A stretch of DNA of 23,300 nucleotides from Cellulomonas_A sp047229345 (GTDB taxonomy: Bacteria > Actinomycetota > Actinomycetes > Actinomycetales > Cellulomonadaceae): assembly GCF_047229345.1 (NCBI RefSeq), contig NZ_JBFTER010000079.1, forward strand, positions 1-23,300. The letters are read 5' to 3'. This document shows, piece by piece, positions 1-6,224 of this stretch (its first letter is position 1; the number at the start of each line of letters is the position of its first letter). The notes beneath the pieces were generated by a model, which saw only the letters and a list, made by a program, of their open reading frames with translations, ran no database searches and was not told the origin of the DNA. Position numbers and translations under genes: made by a program.

Positions 1-60
1 GCCGCGGACGCCCGGCACGACGCCGACGCCCGGCACGACGCCGACGCGGCCCGCGCCTGA
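1..60 (+). CDS. C-terminal tail of an upstream gene (partial, function unknown)
   Basis: Reading frame 1 is open from the first base to a TGA at 58-60 and encodes an alanine, aspartate, arginine and histidine-rich tail with the hexapeptide DARHDA twice. The frame ends 114 bases before the next start codon, the spacing expected between two separate + strand genes. Only about 19 residues are visible, all low complexity, so no family can be named. The alternative is that this is non-coding repeat DNA with a chance open frame. Confidence 0.45.
   Translation, partial: AADARHDADARHDADAARA
7..42 (+). repeat. Two perfect tandem copies of an 18-bp unit
   Basis: The 18-mer beginning GACGCCCGGC occurs at 7-24 and again, identical, at 25-42. 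The length is a multiple of three, so within the open frame ending at 60 it repeats a hexapeptide without shifting the frame. This fits replication slippage in the 3' end of a coding region. Confidence 0.8.
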
Positions 61-174
61 CCCGACCGGCCGCCGTGCACGGCGTCCCGCCGCGCACGGA
101 CCTCGCACCACGGACGACGGCCGACCGCCCCCAACGTCCCCGAGCCCGTCCCCCCCGACCGAGGAGAACGCCGG

Positions 175-1740
175 ATGACCGACCTGCCCCTGGTGCCCGC
201 CCCGCTGAGCGCGACGACGTCGGACGGCCCGGGCTACGTGCTCGGCCCCCGCACGCGCGTCGTCGCCGGCCCGCACCCCGAGGTCGCGTCGACCGTCGCG
301 CACCGCCTGTCCCGGCTCGCCGGCTTCGCGGTCCCCGTCACGGCGAACGGCGCCGACGAGCCCGACACCGTCGTCCTGCGGCTCGTCGACGGCGCCGCGG
401 CGCTGGGCCTGCCGGACGCGGAGCTCAGCCCCGAGCGCGCGGCCGGCGCGTACCGGGTCGAGGTCACCGAGCGCCGGGTCACGCTCAGCGCGCTCGCGGT
501 CGACGGCCTGCTGCATGCGGCGACGGTCCTCGAGCAGCTCGCGCAGCGGGACGGTGCGCCGGACACCGACACGGACTCGGACGCCGCGCCCGGCACCGAC
601 GCCGGCGCTGGACCCGGTGCCGAACCGGCCGACGCGCCGGGGTCCGTGCGCCTGCCCGCGGTCGTCGTCGTCGACGCCCCGCGCTTCGGCTGGCGCGGGC
701 TCAGCGTCGACGTCGCCCGGCACTTCTTCGGCCCCGAGGTGCTGCGCACGGTCGTCGACGTCATGGCGAGCCTGCGCCTCAACGTGCTGCACCTGCACCT
801 GACGGACGACCAGGGCTGGCGCCTCGACGTGCCGTCGCGCCCGCAGCTCGTGGACGTCTCGAGCAAGACCGCGGTCGGCGACGACCCAGGCGGGTACTAC
901 TCGGTCGACGACCTCGCCGAGCTCACCGCCTACGCGCGTGCCCGCGGCATCACCGTCGTCCCCGAGATCGACCTGCCCGGGCACGTCAACGCCGCGCTGC
1001 ACGCGCTCGGCGAGCTCACGCCGTCCGGCGAGCCGACCGACCCGTACACCGGCATCGAGGTCGGCTTCAGCCGCCTGCACGCCGACCTCCCGACGACCGA
1101 GCCGTTCCTGCGCGACGTCCTGACCGACGTGGCCGCCATGACACCCGGCCCGTACCTGCACATCGGCGGCGACGAGGTGCACACGATGGAGCGCGAGGAG
1201 TACGCGCGGCTCGTCGAGACCGCGGCGCGCATCGTCGAGGGCACGGGCAGGACGGTCGTCGGCTGGCAGGAGGTCGCGAAGGCGACGTTGACGCCGGGGA
1301 CGGTCGTGCAGCTGTGGGACGAGCGCGACGGCGCGGAGCTCGTCCGCCCGGCGATCGAGGCCGGCGCGCTGCTGCTGCTCTCGCCCGCGAGCAAGGTCTA
1401 CCTCGACCTGAAGTACGACGCGCGCACGCCGATCGGCCTCGAGTGGGCCGGCCACGTCGAGCTGCGCGACTCCTACGACTGGGACCCGCTCGCGGTCGTC
1501 CCCGGCGTCCCGGAGAGCAGCGTCGTCGGCGTCGAGGCCGCGATCTGGACGGAGACGGTCCGCACACCCGACGACCTGTTCTTCCTGCTCCTGCCGAGGC
1601 TCGCGGCCGTCGCCGAGGTCGCGTGGACGCCGGGTGACCGCCGCTCGTGGGAGGACTTCGGTCGGCGCGTCCGGCACCTCGCCCGGACCTGGGACCGCGC
1701 AGGCCTCCGCTGGTACCGCTCGCCGCAGATCCCATGGTGA
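175..1740 (+). CDS. Beta-N-acetylhexosaminidase, glycoside hydrolase family 20
   Basis: This 521-residue protein should hydrolyse terminal beta-linked N-acetylglucosamine or N-acetylgalactosamine from oligosaccharides by substrate-assisted catalysis. Residues about 5-160 form the small N-terminal GH20b-type domain. The catalytic barrel follows, with LHLHLTDDQGWRLDV, EIDLPGH, and the family signature HIGGDE, whose acid pair is D333-E334; WQE lies further on. Residues about 126-160 are a low-complexity Asp/Ala/Gly/Thr/Pro insert at the domain junction. There is no signal peptide, so it is probably cytoplasmic and acts on imported chitobiose-type or wall-derived sugars. The ATG at 175 is chosen because GAGGAG lies at 161-166, 8 nt upstream. 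I see no chitinase, transporter or obvious DasR-type palindrome beside it. Family assignment is secure; natural substrate is inferred. Confidence 0.93.
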   Translation: MTDLPLVPAPLSATTSDGPGYVLGPRTRVVAGPHPEVASTVAHRLSRLAGFAVPVTANGADEPDTVVLRLVDGAAALGLPDAELSPERAAGAYRVEVTERRVTLSALAVDGLLHAATVLEQLAQRDGAPDTDTDSDAAPGTDAGAGPGAEPADAPGSVRLPAVVVVDAPRFGWRGLSVDVARHFFGPEVLRTVVDVMASLRLNVLHLHLTDDQGWRLDVPSRPQLVDVSSKTAVGDDPGGYYSVDDLAELTAYARARGITVVPEIDLPGHVNAALHALGELTPSGEPTDPYTGIEVGFSRLHADLPTTEPFLRDVLTDVAAMTPGPYLHIGGDEVHTMEREEYARLVETAARIVEGTGRTVVGWQEVAKATLTPGTVVQLWDERDGAELVRPAIEAGALLLLSPASKVYLDLKYDARTPIGLEWAGHVELRDSYDWDPLAVVPGVPESSVVGVEAAIWTETVRTPDDLFFLLLPRLAAVAEVAWTPGDRRSWEDFGRRVRHLARTWDRAGLRWYRSPQIPW

Positions 1741-1778
1741 GGGCGCCGTCCTGAGAGGCGGAAACGGACAGGTCTCCC

Positions 1779-1784
1779 TAGGCT
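1779..1784 (+). promoter_or_regulatory. Candidate -10 hexamer (TAGGCT) for the YtxH-like gene
   Basis: TAGGCT fits the actinobacterial TANNNT -10 pattern. It would give a leader of about 40 nt before the ATG at 1833, which has its own GGAGG at 1821-1825. No convincing -35 is seen 17 bp upstream. It is the same hexamer as at 18830 and 19763. Confidence 0.4.
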
Positions 1785-1832
1785 CGGCTCCTCGGGAGAC
1801 GTCCGCTCCCCCCAGCAGACGGAGGACCGCAC

Positions 1833-2282
1833 ATGAAGAACAAGGCAGTGTTCCTTGTCGGCGCAGGCGTCGGGTACGTGCTCGGCACGCGCGCCGGTCG
1901 CCAGCAGTTCGAGGTCATCAAGGCCAAGGCGAACCACCTCTGGAACGACCCGCGCGTGCAGTCCAAGGTGAGCACGATCGAGTCGCAGGCGACGCAGTTC
2001 GCCAAGGAGCAGGGCTCGACGCTCGTGGACAAGGCGGCGACCGCGGTCAAGGGTGCCGTCGCGAGCACGGGCCTCACCGGGTCCAAGGGCAACGACACGT
2101 CCACGGGCACCGACACGTCGAAGGACGACGTCACCTACTCGGCCGACTCGCCCTCGGGCACGCAGTGGGCCGGCGACGTGTCGGGCACGGTCGGGACGAC
2201 CGGCGGCGACATCAGGTCGAGCGACGAGTTCGCGACGCCCGACTCGCGCGGCACCAACGACGAGCCGACGCGCGGGTACTGA
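1833..2282 (+). CDS. YtxH-like small membrane-associated protein
   Basis: A 149-residue protein. Residues about 4-22 are hydrophobic and glycine-rich (VFLVGAGVGYVLGTRAGR), as in YtxH-type proteins, where a glycine-zipper-like segment is followed by a basic amphipathic helix. Residues about 24-75 are helical and charged, and the rest is a disordered Ser/Thr/Asp/Gly tail. YtxH-like proteins are common, poorly understood and often linked to general stress. GGAGG at 1821-1825, 7 nt before the ATG, supports the start. It is probably monocistronic: it has a candidate promoter and a strong palindromic terminator follows. Family membership rests on the N-terminal segment only. Confidence 0.75.
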   Translation: MKNKAVFLVGAGVGYVLGTRAGRQQFEVIKAKANHLWNDPRVQSKVSTIESQATQFAKEQGSTLVDKAATAVKGAVASTGLTGSKGNDTSTGTDTSKDDVTYSADSPSGTQWAGDVSGTVGTTGGDIRSSDEFATPDSRGTNDEPTRGY

Positions 2283-2307
2283 CGCACCACCGCCGCCCAC
2301 GCGGCCC

Positions 2308-2343
2308 GACGAGGCGCCCGGTCACGTGACCGGGCGCCTCGTC
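2308..2343. terminator. Perfect 36-bp palindrome, probable bidirectional terminator
   Basis: Two 18-base arms (2308-2325 and 2326-2343, left arm starting GACGAGGCGC) are exactly self-complementary, centred on CACGTG. It lies between the convergent stop codons at 2282 and 2369, so it can end transcription from both sides. No T-run follows, as is usual for high-GC actinobacteria. Confidence 0.8.
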
Positions 2344-2368
2344 GTCTGCCCGGGCACGAGGCGCTGCG

Positions 2369-3022
2369 TCACGCCGACCGGCGCAGGCCCCCGACGACCT
2401 CCGGCAGGTCGAGCAGCGGTGTCGGCACCACGCCGTGGCCCGACGCCCACGCGACCTCGCCGACCCAGCGCTCGACGGCCTCCTCGCCCAGCAGGGCGTC
2501 GAGCAGCAGGAACGTGATCTGCCCCTGGGCGTCGTCGGGCAGCGACGCGAACTCGGGGTGGCTGACCTGCACGTGCACCTTGCCGCCCTCGACGACGGTC
2601 ACGACGGTCGCGGACGCGAGGTCGACGGTGCGGTGCTCGTCGAGTCCGATCGCGACACCGGACGGGTCGGCCACCGGGCGACGGAGGTCGGCGTACTCGA
2701 ACGCGTCGTCGGCGGCGGGTGCCGCGTCGAGCCACCGTCGTGCGACGTCGCGCAGGTCCGGGTTCCCGGCCGCGGTGACGACGAGGACGTGGCGGGCCGT
2801 GCGCCCGGCGCCCGTCTCGAACGACAGCTCGGGATCGACGGCGTTGATGCGTTCGGCGAGGACGGGGCCGAGCCGTCGGACCGCCTCGCCGTCCTCGCTG
2901 TCGAACGTCGCGGCGGCCTGTGCGCGACCCTCCGCGACCCACCACGCCCAGAAGGCGGCGATCCCGTCGTCCTGACGCGCGCGGACCTGCTCGGGGGACG
3001 GACGGCGCCGGAAGAAGCCCAT
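2369..3022 (-). CDS. Conserved hypothetical protein with an FWAWW N-terminal motif
   Basis: A 217-residue cytoplasmic protein beginning MGFFRRRPSPEQ. It has FWAWW at about 24-28, a central LSFETGAG...HVLVVTAAGNPDL stretch, and a C-terminal LLLDALLGEEAVERWVGEV segment. This resembles a widespread uncharacterised family whose members start with FWxWF-type motifs and carry a conserved VISADG-like strand; the match is from memory and tentative. There are no catalytic motifs, membrane segments or signal peptide. The ATG at 3022 is chosen over the longer open frame to 3322 because homology-like sequence begins there and a TAGCCT hexamer lies 8 nt upstream, suggesting a leaderless message. The longer frame would read antisense-like Arg-rich sequence through the neighbouring gene. 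Confidence 0.75.
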   Translation of the reverse strand: MGFFRRRPSPEQVRARQDDGIAAFWAWWVAEGRAQAAATFDSEDGEAVRRLGPVLAERINAVDPELSFETGAGRTARHVLVVTAAGNPDLRDVARRWLDAAPAADDAFEYADLRRPVADPSGVAIGLDEHRTVDLASATVVTVVEGGKVHVQVSHPEFASLPDDAQGQITFLLLDALLGEEAVERWVGEVAWASGHGVVPTPLLDLPEVVGGLRRSA

Positions 3023-3030
3023 GGCCGTGC

Positions 3031-3036
3031 AGGCTA
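3031..3036 (-). promoter_or_regulatory. Candidate -10 hexamer TAGCCT for the 2369-3022 gene
   Basis: On the minus strand TAGCCT lies 8 nt before the ATG at 3022, and no Shine-Dalgarno sequence is present, so the transcript would be leaderless or nearly so. The TAG of the hexamer is also the stop codon of the upstream gene 3034-3513. Confidence 0.45.
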
Positions 3037-3513
3037 GCGGCGCGGGCCGACCCCCCGGGACTGTTCGCGCGACGGTTCCCCCTGGAGGGTGCCGCCGCCG
3101 GGCGTGGGCGCCTCGGACCGCGACCCGTCGGTCCCACCGGGCGCGCCGGCCGCGCCGGAGCCTGGCCTCGCCTCCCTCGGCGCGGTCGCGTCGACCGGCT
3201 CGTCGCTGCAGCGCCACCACGCCTCCGGGCCGTCGACGTGGAGCAGGTACTCGGGGACGTCCCGCCCGTCGGGCCGGGTGAGCCGGGTCACGGCGCGGAC
3301 CCGGTCGTGCGCGGCCTCCCACTCGGCGCTGACCCCGTCGTCGAGCGCGTCCGCGAGCCGCGCCTCCTCCGCGAGGAGCGGGGCGAGGGCGTCGAACCCG
3401 GGAGCCGGCTCGACGCGTGCGCGCAGCCAGGGGAAGTCCGCCTCGGTCACGTGCAGCGCGGCGACGACGCGGTCGCCGTGGTGCAGCTGCCAGACCTCGT
3501 CGTGCGGACCCAT
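3034..3513 (-). CDS. Conserved actinobacterial hypothetical protein
   Basis: A 159-residue protein starting MGPHDEVWQLHHGDRVVAAL. The N-terminal two thirds are ordered: W-x-L at the start, VTEADFPWLRARVEPAPGF at about 23-41, then acidic helices and a YLLHVDGPEAWWRCSDEP segment. The last 50 residues are Pro/Gly/Arg-rich and probably disordered. Similar short proteins with a DFPWL motif occur in streptomycetes and relatives, as I recall, with no known role. The start at 3513 is supported by TACCCT six bases upstream. It lies 11 nt upstream of, and on the same strand as, the 2369-3022 gene, so co-transcription is possible although that gene has its own -10-like element. Confidence 0.72.
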   Translation of the reverse strand: MGPHDEVWQLHHGDRVVAALHVTEADFPWLRARVEPAPGFDALAPLLAEEARLADALDDGVSAEWEAAHDRVRAVTRLTRPDGRDVPEYLLHVDGPEAWWRCSDEPVDATAPREARPGSGAAGAPGGTDGSRSEAPTPGGGTLQGEPSREQSRGVGPRR

Positions 3514-3519
3514 GCCGTC

Positions 3520-3525
3520 AGGGTA
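3520..3525 (-). promoter_or_regulatory. Candidate leaderless -10 hexamer TACCCT
   Basis: TACCCT on the minus strand, exactly 6 nt before the ATG at 3513. No ribosome binding site is present in the gap, which fits transcription starting at or next to the start codon. Confidence 0.5.
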
Positions 3526-3607
3526 GGTCGGCCGTCCCGAGAGGGCAGGGTGGGCGCGCGGCGCCCCGCAACGACCTCCCGGACGCACGGGTCGGGCGTC
3601 GCAGGCA

Positions 3608-3625
3608 GTGCCGGGCGACCGGCAC
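3608..3625 (-). terminator. Hairpin downstream of gntK
   Basis: GTGCCGG / CCGGCAC form a 7-bp stem with a GCGA loop, starting 9 bases beyond the gntK stop codon. A second, weaker GGGCGC/GCGCCC stem lies at 3552-3566. Confidence 0.55.
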
Positions 3626-3633
3626 GGGTGGTG

Positions 3634-4158
3634 TCAGGCGCGCGCGGGCGCGTCCAGCCCGAGCCCGCGCAGGGCTGCGTCCGCGACCTCCTCGGGCGGG
3701 ACGTCGACCGTGAGGCTCACGCCGTCCTCGTGCTCGGCGAGGGGCTCGAGCGTGCCGAACTGCGACGGCAGCAGCGACGGCGGCATGAAGTGCCCGCTGC
3801 GGGTCTCGAGCCGGCCGCCGATAAGCTCCGGGGCGGCCACGAGGTGCACGAAGCGCACGCGCCCGTCGGCCTCGCGGAGCACGTCGCGGTAGACCTCCTT
3901 GAGCGCGGAGCAGGTGATGACGGTCGAGCGGCCCGCCGCGGCCTGGTCGCTGAGCCAGTCGCGCATGATCCGCAGCCAGGGCCAGCGGTCCTCGTCGACG
4001 AGCGGGGTGCCGGCGGCCATCTTCGCGACGTTCGCCTCGGGGTGGTGGTCGTCCGCCTCGGCGAACGGCCAGCCCAGGCGCTCCGCGAGGAGGCGCGCGA
4101 CGGTCGTCTTCCCCGATCCGGAGACCCCCATGACCACGAGGTGCTGGATCTCACTCAT
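3634..4158 (-). CDS. gntK: Gluconokinase
   Basis: A 174-residue P-loop kinase that should phosphorylate D-gluconate to 6-phosphogluconate with ATP, feeding the pentose phosphate pathway. The Walker A motif GVSGSGKT is at 11-18. The family motif AEADDHHPEANVAKM is at about 33-47, followed by PLVDEDRWPWL, TCSALKEVYRDVLR, and the substrate-side GHFMPPSLLPSQFGTLEPL. The length is normal for the thermoresistant-type gluconokinase family. AAGGAG precedes the ATG by about 9 nt, so unlike many neighbours it has a conventional leader. It is divergent from a GntR-family regulator that probably controls it. No gluconate permease is in this window; uptake must be encoded elsewhere. Confidence 0.95.
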   Translation of the reverse strand: MSEIQHLVVMGVSGSGKTTVARLLAERLGWPFAEADDHHPEANVAKMAAGTPLVDEDRWPWLRIMRDWLSDQAAAGRSTVITCSALKEVYRDVLREADGRVRFVHLVAAPELIGGRLETRSGHFMPPSLLPSQFGTLEPLAEHEDGVSLTVDVPPEEVADAALRGLGLDAPARA

Positions 4159-4227
4159 GCGTGCGCGCTCCTTGACGTCGTCGTCTGCTCTGGCGTCATC
4201 CTCGCACCCGCAGCCGGTTCATGAAAG

Positions 4228-4241
4228 ATGATACCAATGTA
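4228..4241. promoter_or_regulatory. Candidate GntR operator in the gntK/regulator intergenic region
   Basis: ATGATACCAATGTA stands out as an AT-rich patch in an otherwise GC-rich gap. Read on the minus strand it contains ATTGGTA followed by TCAT, resembling half-sites recognised by FadR-type regulators. As I recall, the gluconate regulators of Corynebacterium glutamicum bind a sequence with ATGATA and ACCAAT elements; here the spacing between them is shorter. On the minus strand TATCAT within the patch could be the gntK -10, so a bound repressor would block transcription. A TTCATGAA palindrome is adjacent (4218-4225). Confidence 0.45.
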
Positions 4242-4341
4242 CGTGTCGGGCGTGCACGGTACTCTCTCGCCGGGCCGCGAGGGCTCACCGGCCCGGGACC
4301 TTCCCCCGGCCGGCACCGTGCGAAGGGGCAGGTGAGCGAGG

Positions 4342-5046
4342 GTGGGCGCCGAGGTGCTGCACAGCTCGGTGCTCGACGCCCTGGGCCAGGAGATCACCGG
4401 CGGCGTCATCCAGCCGGGCGCGATCATCACCCTCGACCGGATCCAGAAGCGGTTCGGCGTCTCCCGCACGGTCGCGCGCGAGACCATGCGCCTCCTGGAG
4501 TCGATGCAGCTCGTCACCTCCAAGCGGCGCGTCGGGCTCGTCGTCCGGCCCGTCGTCGAGTGGGACGTCTTCGACCCCCGCGTCATCCGCTGGCGCCTGC
4601 AGGGCAGCGAGCGCGAGGCCCAGCTGCGCTCCCTGACCGAGCTGCGCGCCGCCGTCGAGCCGCTCGCCGCCGGCGCCGCGGCCCGCTACGCGACCGACGG
4701 GGACCGCGCACGGATCGTCGACCTCGCGGCCCGGATGCGCGCGCACGGCGAGGACGGCGCACGCGAGGTGTTCCTCGACCTCGACGTCGAGTTCCACGGC
4801 CTGCTGCTGCGCGCGAGCCGCAACGAGATGTTCGCCGCGCTGACGGGCGTCGTGACCGAGGTGCTCGCCGGGCGGACCCGGCACGGGCTCATGCCGGACA
4901 TCGTCCGTCCCGAGGCGCTCGAGGCCCACGAGGCGGTCGCGCGCGCCGTGCACGACGGCGACGCGACGGAGGCCGAGCGGGCCATGACCGCGATCATGGC
5001 CGAGGTCCGCGACGCGCTCAGCGTGCTCGACGACCTCCCGGGCTGA
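4342..5046 (+). CDS. GntR-family (FadR subfamily) transcriptional regulator, probable gluconate repressor
   Basis: A 234-residue protein. The N-terminal winged helix-turn-helix (about 5-75) includes LDRIQKRFGVSRTVARETMRLLESMQLV. The linker VVEWDVFDPRVIRWRL is typical of sugar-acid regulators of this subfamily. The C-terminal all-helical FCD ligand domain (about 95-225) contains the metal or ligand-binding pattern D..FH..L.......M and late histidines. It is divergent from gntK and shares an AT-rich operator-like patch, so gluconate or 6-phosphogluconate is the likely effector; this is inferred from context. The start is uncertain: GTG at 4342 has AGG directly before it, and an in-frame GTG at 4354 has GAGG about 12 nt upstream. 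Confidence 0.9.
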   Translation: MGAEVLHSSVLDALGQEITGGVIQPGAIITLDRIQKRFGVSRTVARETMRLLESMQLVTSKRRVGLVVRPVVEWDVFDPRVIRWRLQGSEREAQLRSLTELRAAVEPLAAGAAARYATDGDRARIVDLAARMRAHGEDGAREVFLDLDVEFHGLLLRASRNEMFAALTGVVTEVLAGRTRHGLMPDIVRPEALEAHEAVARAVHDGDATEAERAMTAIMAEVRDALSVLDDLPG

Positions 5047-5060
5047 GCCCGCGGCCGGGC
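5047..5060. terminator. Small hairpin between convergent genes
   Basis: GCCCG / CGGGC, a 5-bp stem with a CGGC loop, fills the 21-base gap between the stop of the GntR gene and the stop of the minus-strand kinase. It is short and could be chance in such GC-rich DNA. Confidence 0.35.
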
Positions 5061-5067
5061 CCGCCGC

Positions 5068-6078
5068 TCAGTCCCGCGCGAGCAGCACGTCCAGCGCCTC
5101 GCGCACGAGCCGCTCCGCGGTCGCCCGGTGCGGCGCGAGCCAGTCGCCCGTGTACGCGCGCGGCGCGATCTCGACGACGAGCACCAGGCTGAGGTACAGC
5201 CGGTACAGCCGCAGCCGCGTCCGTCCCGCGACGGTGTCCAGCGGGAACGTGCCGCCCCCCTCCGCGTAGCCGGCGAGCAGCGTGGGCGGGGCCGTCCGCG
5301 CGCCCATCTGGTCCGCGCCGATCAGCTCGTACAGCGGGTCGCCCCACAGCGAGCGCTCGGTGTCGATGACGCCGACGAGCTCCCCGGTCGCGGGCTCGAC
5401 GAACAGGTTCCCCGCCCAGAGGTCGCCGTGCACGAGCACGGGCGTCGTGACCTCGGCGAGCGCGTCGGTGTGCCGGGCCAGCGCGGCGCGGACCTCCGCG
5501 TCGGGCACCGGCGTCCCCCAGCGGGCCGCGTCGTCGAGCAGCGCGCCGAGCATGAGGCCGAACGCCTCGGGCCACGTGGGCGCCGTCAGCCCGGACCCGG
5601 CGTTGAGGTACCCGAAGCGCTCCCCGGTCACGGTGTGCAGCCGGGCCATGAACGCGCCGAGCTCGTGGTCGATGCGTGCGCCCACCGCAGCCGGGGGCTC
5701 GCCGAGGTCGACGAGCGGGACGCCGTCGAGGTGGCTCACGACGACGACGTCGCTCGGCAGCACCGTGCGGGAGAAGTCCGTGAGCAGCACGCGGGGCATG
5801 AGCAGGTCGGGCCGGTCCGCGGCGAGCCCGTACACCTCGGCCTCGGTCCGCACGAGGTCGTGCTCGTACCGCAGCAGGCGGTCGGTCCCGGTCGGCGCGG
5901 TCTTCACGACCACGCGGGTGCCGTCGGTCAGCGTGACGCGGTACGTCGTCGCGAACGTGCCCCCGGTGAGGAGCTGCACGTCGGCCGGCACCCCGAGCGG
6001 CGCGAGCACGCGCCCGAGGTCACGGAGGGTCTGCGGGGGGACGGCGTCGTCGCGCACGTCGGCGGTCTCGTCGAGCAC
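5068..6078 (-). CDS. Aminoglycoside phosphotransferase-fold (APH) small-molecule kinase
   Basis: A 336-residue protein of the APH/choline-kinase/fructosamine-kinase superfamily, which transfers phosphate from ATP to small hydroxylated molecules. The N-lobe has LLTGGTFATTYRVTLTDGTRVVVKTAP (about 36-62), with the ATP-binding lysine in VVVKTA. The catalytic loop LVHGDLWAGNLF puts D219 and N224 in the active site, and GVIDTERSLWGDPLYEL provides the metal-binding D239. HGDLWAGN resembles fructosamine kinases and related enzymes, but the substrate cannot be fixed; there is no evidence that it confers antibiotic resistance. The GTG start at 6078 is preceded by TAGGGT at 6 nt and no Shine-Dalgarno, so the mRNA is probably leaderless. 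Convergent with the GntR gene and separately transcribed. Confidence 0.88.
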   Translation of the reverse strand: MLDETADVRDDAVPPQTLRDLGRVLAPLGVPADVQLLTGGTFATTYRVTLTDGTRVVVKTAPTGTDRLLRYEHDLVRTEAEVYGLAADRPDLLMPRVLLTDFSRTVLPSDVVVVSHLDGVPLVDLGEPPAAVGARIDHELGAFMARLHTVTGERFGYLNAGSGLTAPTWPEAFGLMLGALLDDAARWGTPVPDAEVRAALARHTDALAEVTTPVLVHGDLWAGNLFVEPATGELVGVIDTERSLWGDPLYELIGADQMGARTAPPTLLAGYAEGGGTFPLDTVAGRTRLRLYRLYLSLVLVVEIAPRAYTGDWLAPHRATAERLVREALDVLLARD

Positions 6079-6084
6079 CCGCCG

Positions 6085-6090
6085 ACCCTA
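6085..6090 (-). promoter_or_regulatory. Candidate leaderless -10 hexamer TAGGGT
   Basis: TAGGGT on the minus strand, 6 nt before the GTG at 6078; no ribosome binding site is present. It supports that GTG as the start codon of the APH-fold kinase. Confidence 0.5.
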
Positions 6091-6170
6091 GCGAGCCGCC
6101 CGGCCGCGGCGGGTGCGTTCCTCGGGGTGGGCGCAGGCCCGGCGGACCTCCGCGGGCGCAGGAGCCCTGG

Positions 6171-6215
6171 GACGGCGACGGCCCCGGACCGTGGGGGTCC
6201 GGGGCCGTCGCCGTC
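6171..6215 (-). terminator. Strong 20-bp stem-loop terminator of the giant surface protein gene
   Basis: The arms 6171-6190 and 6196-6215 (left arm starting GACGGCGACG) are perfectly complementary over 20 bp with a 5-nt loop. The hairpin lies 9 bases beyond the stop codon at 6225-6227. It also insulates the promoter of the downstream kinase gene. Confidence 0.85.
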
Positions 6216-6224
6216 CTGCGGGTG

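Noticed and set aside
2920..4224. A 434-codon + strand frame over the two hypothetical genes and gntK
   Set aside because: gntK on the minus strand has full kinase motifs, and the + strand product is compositionally biased with no family resemblance.
4218..4225. TTCATGAA palindrome as a separate operator
   Set aside because: Eight bases are too short to stand alone. It may be part of the adjacent candidate GntR site, so I list it only there.
5068..6078. Antibiotic resistance kinase
   Set aside because: The APH fold is shared by many metabolic kinases, and HGDLWAGN resembles metabolic members. Nothing in the context points to resistance.
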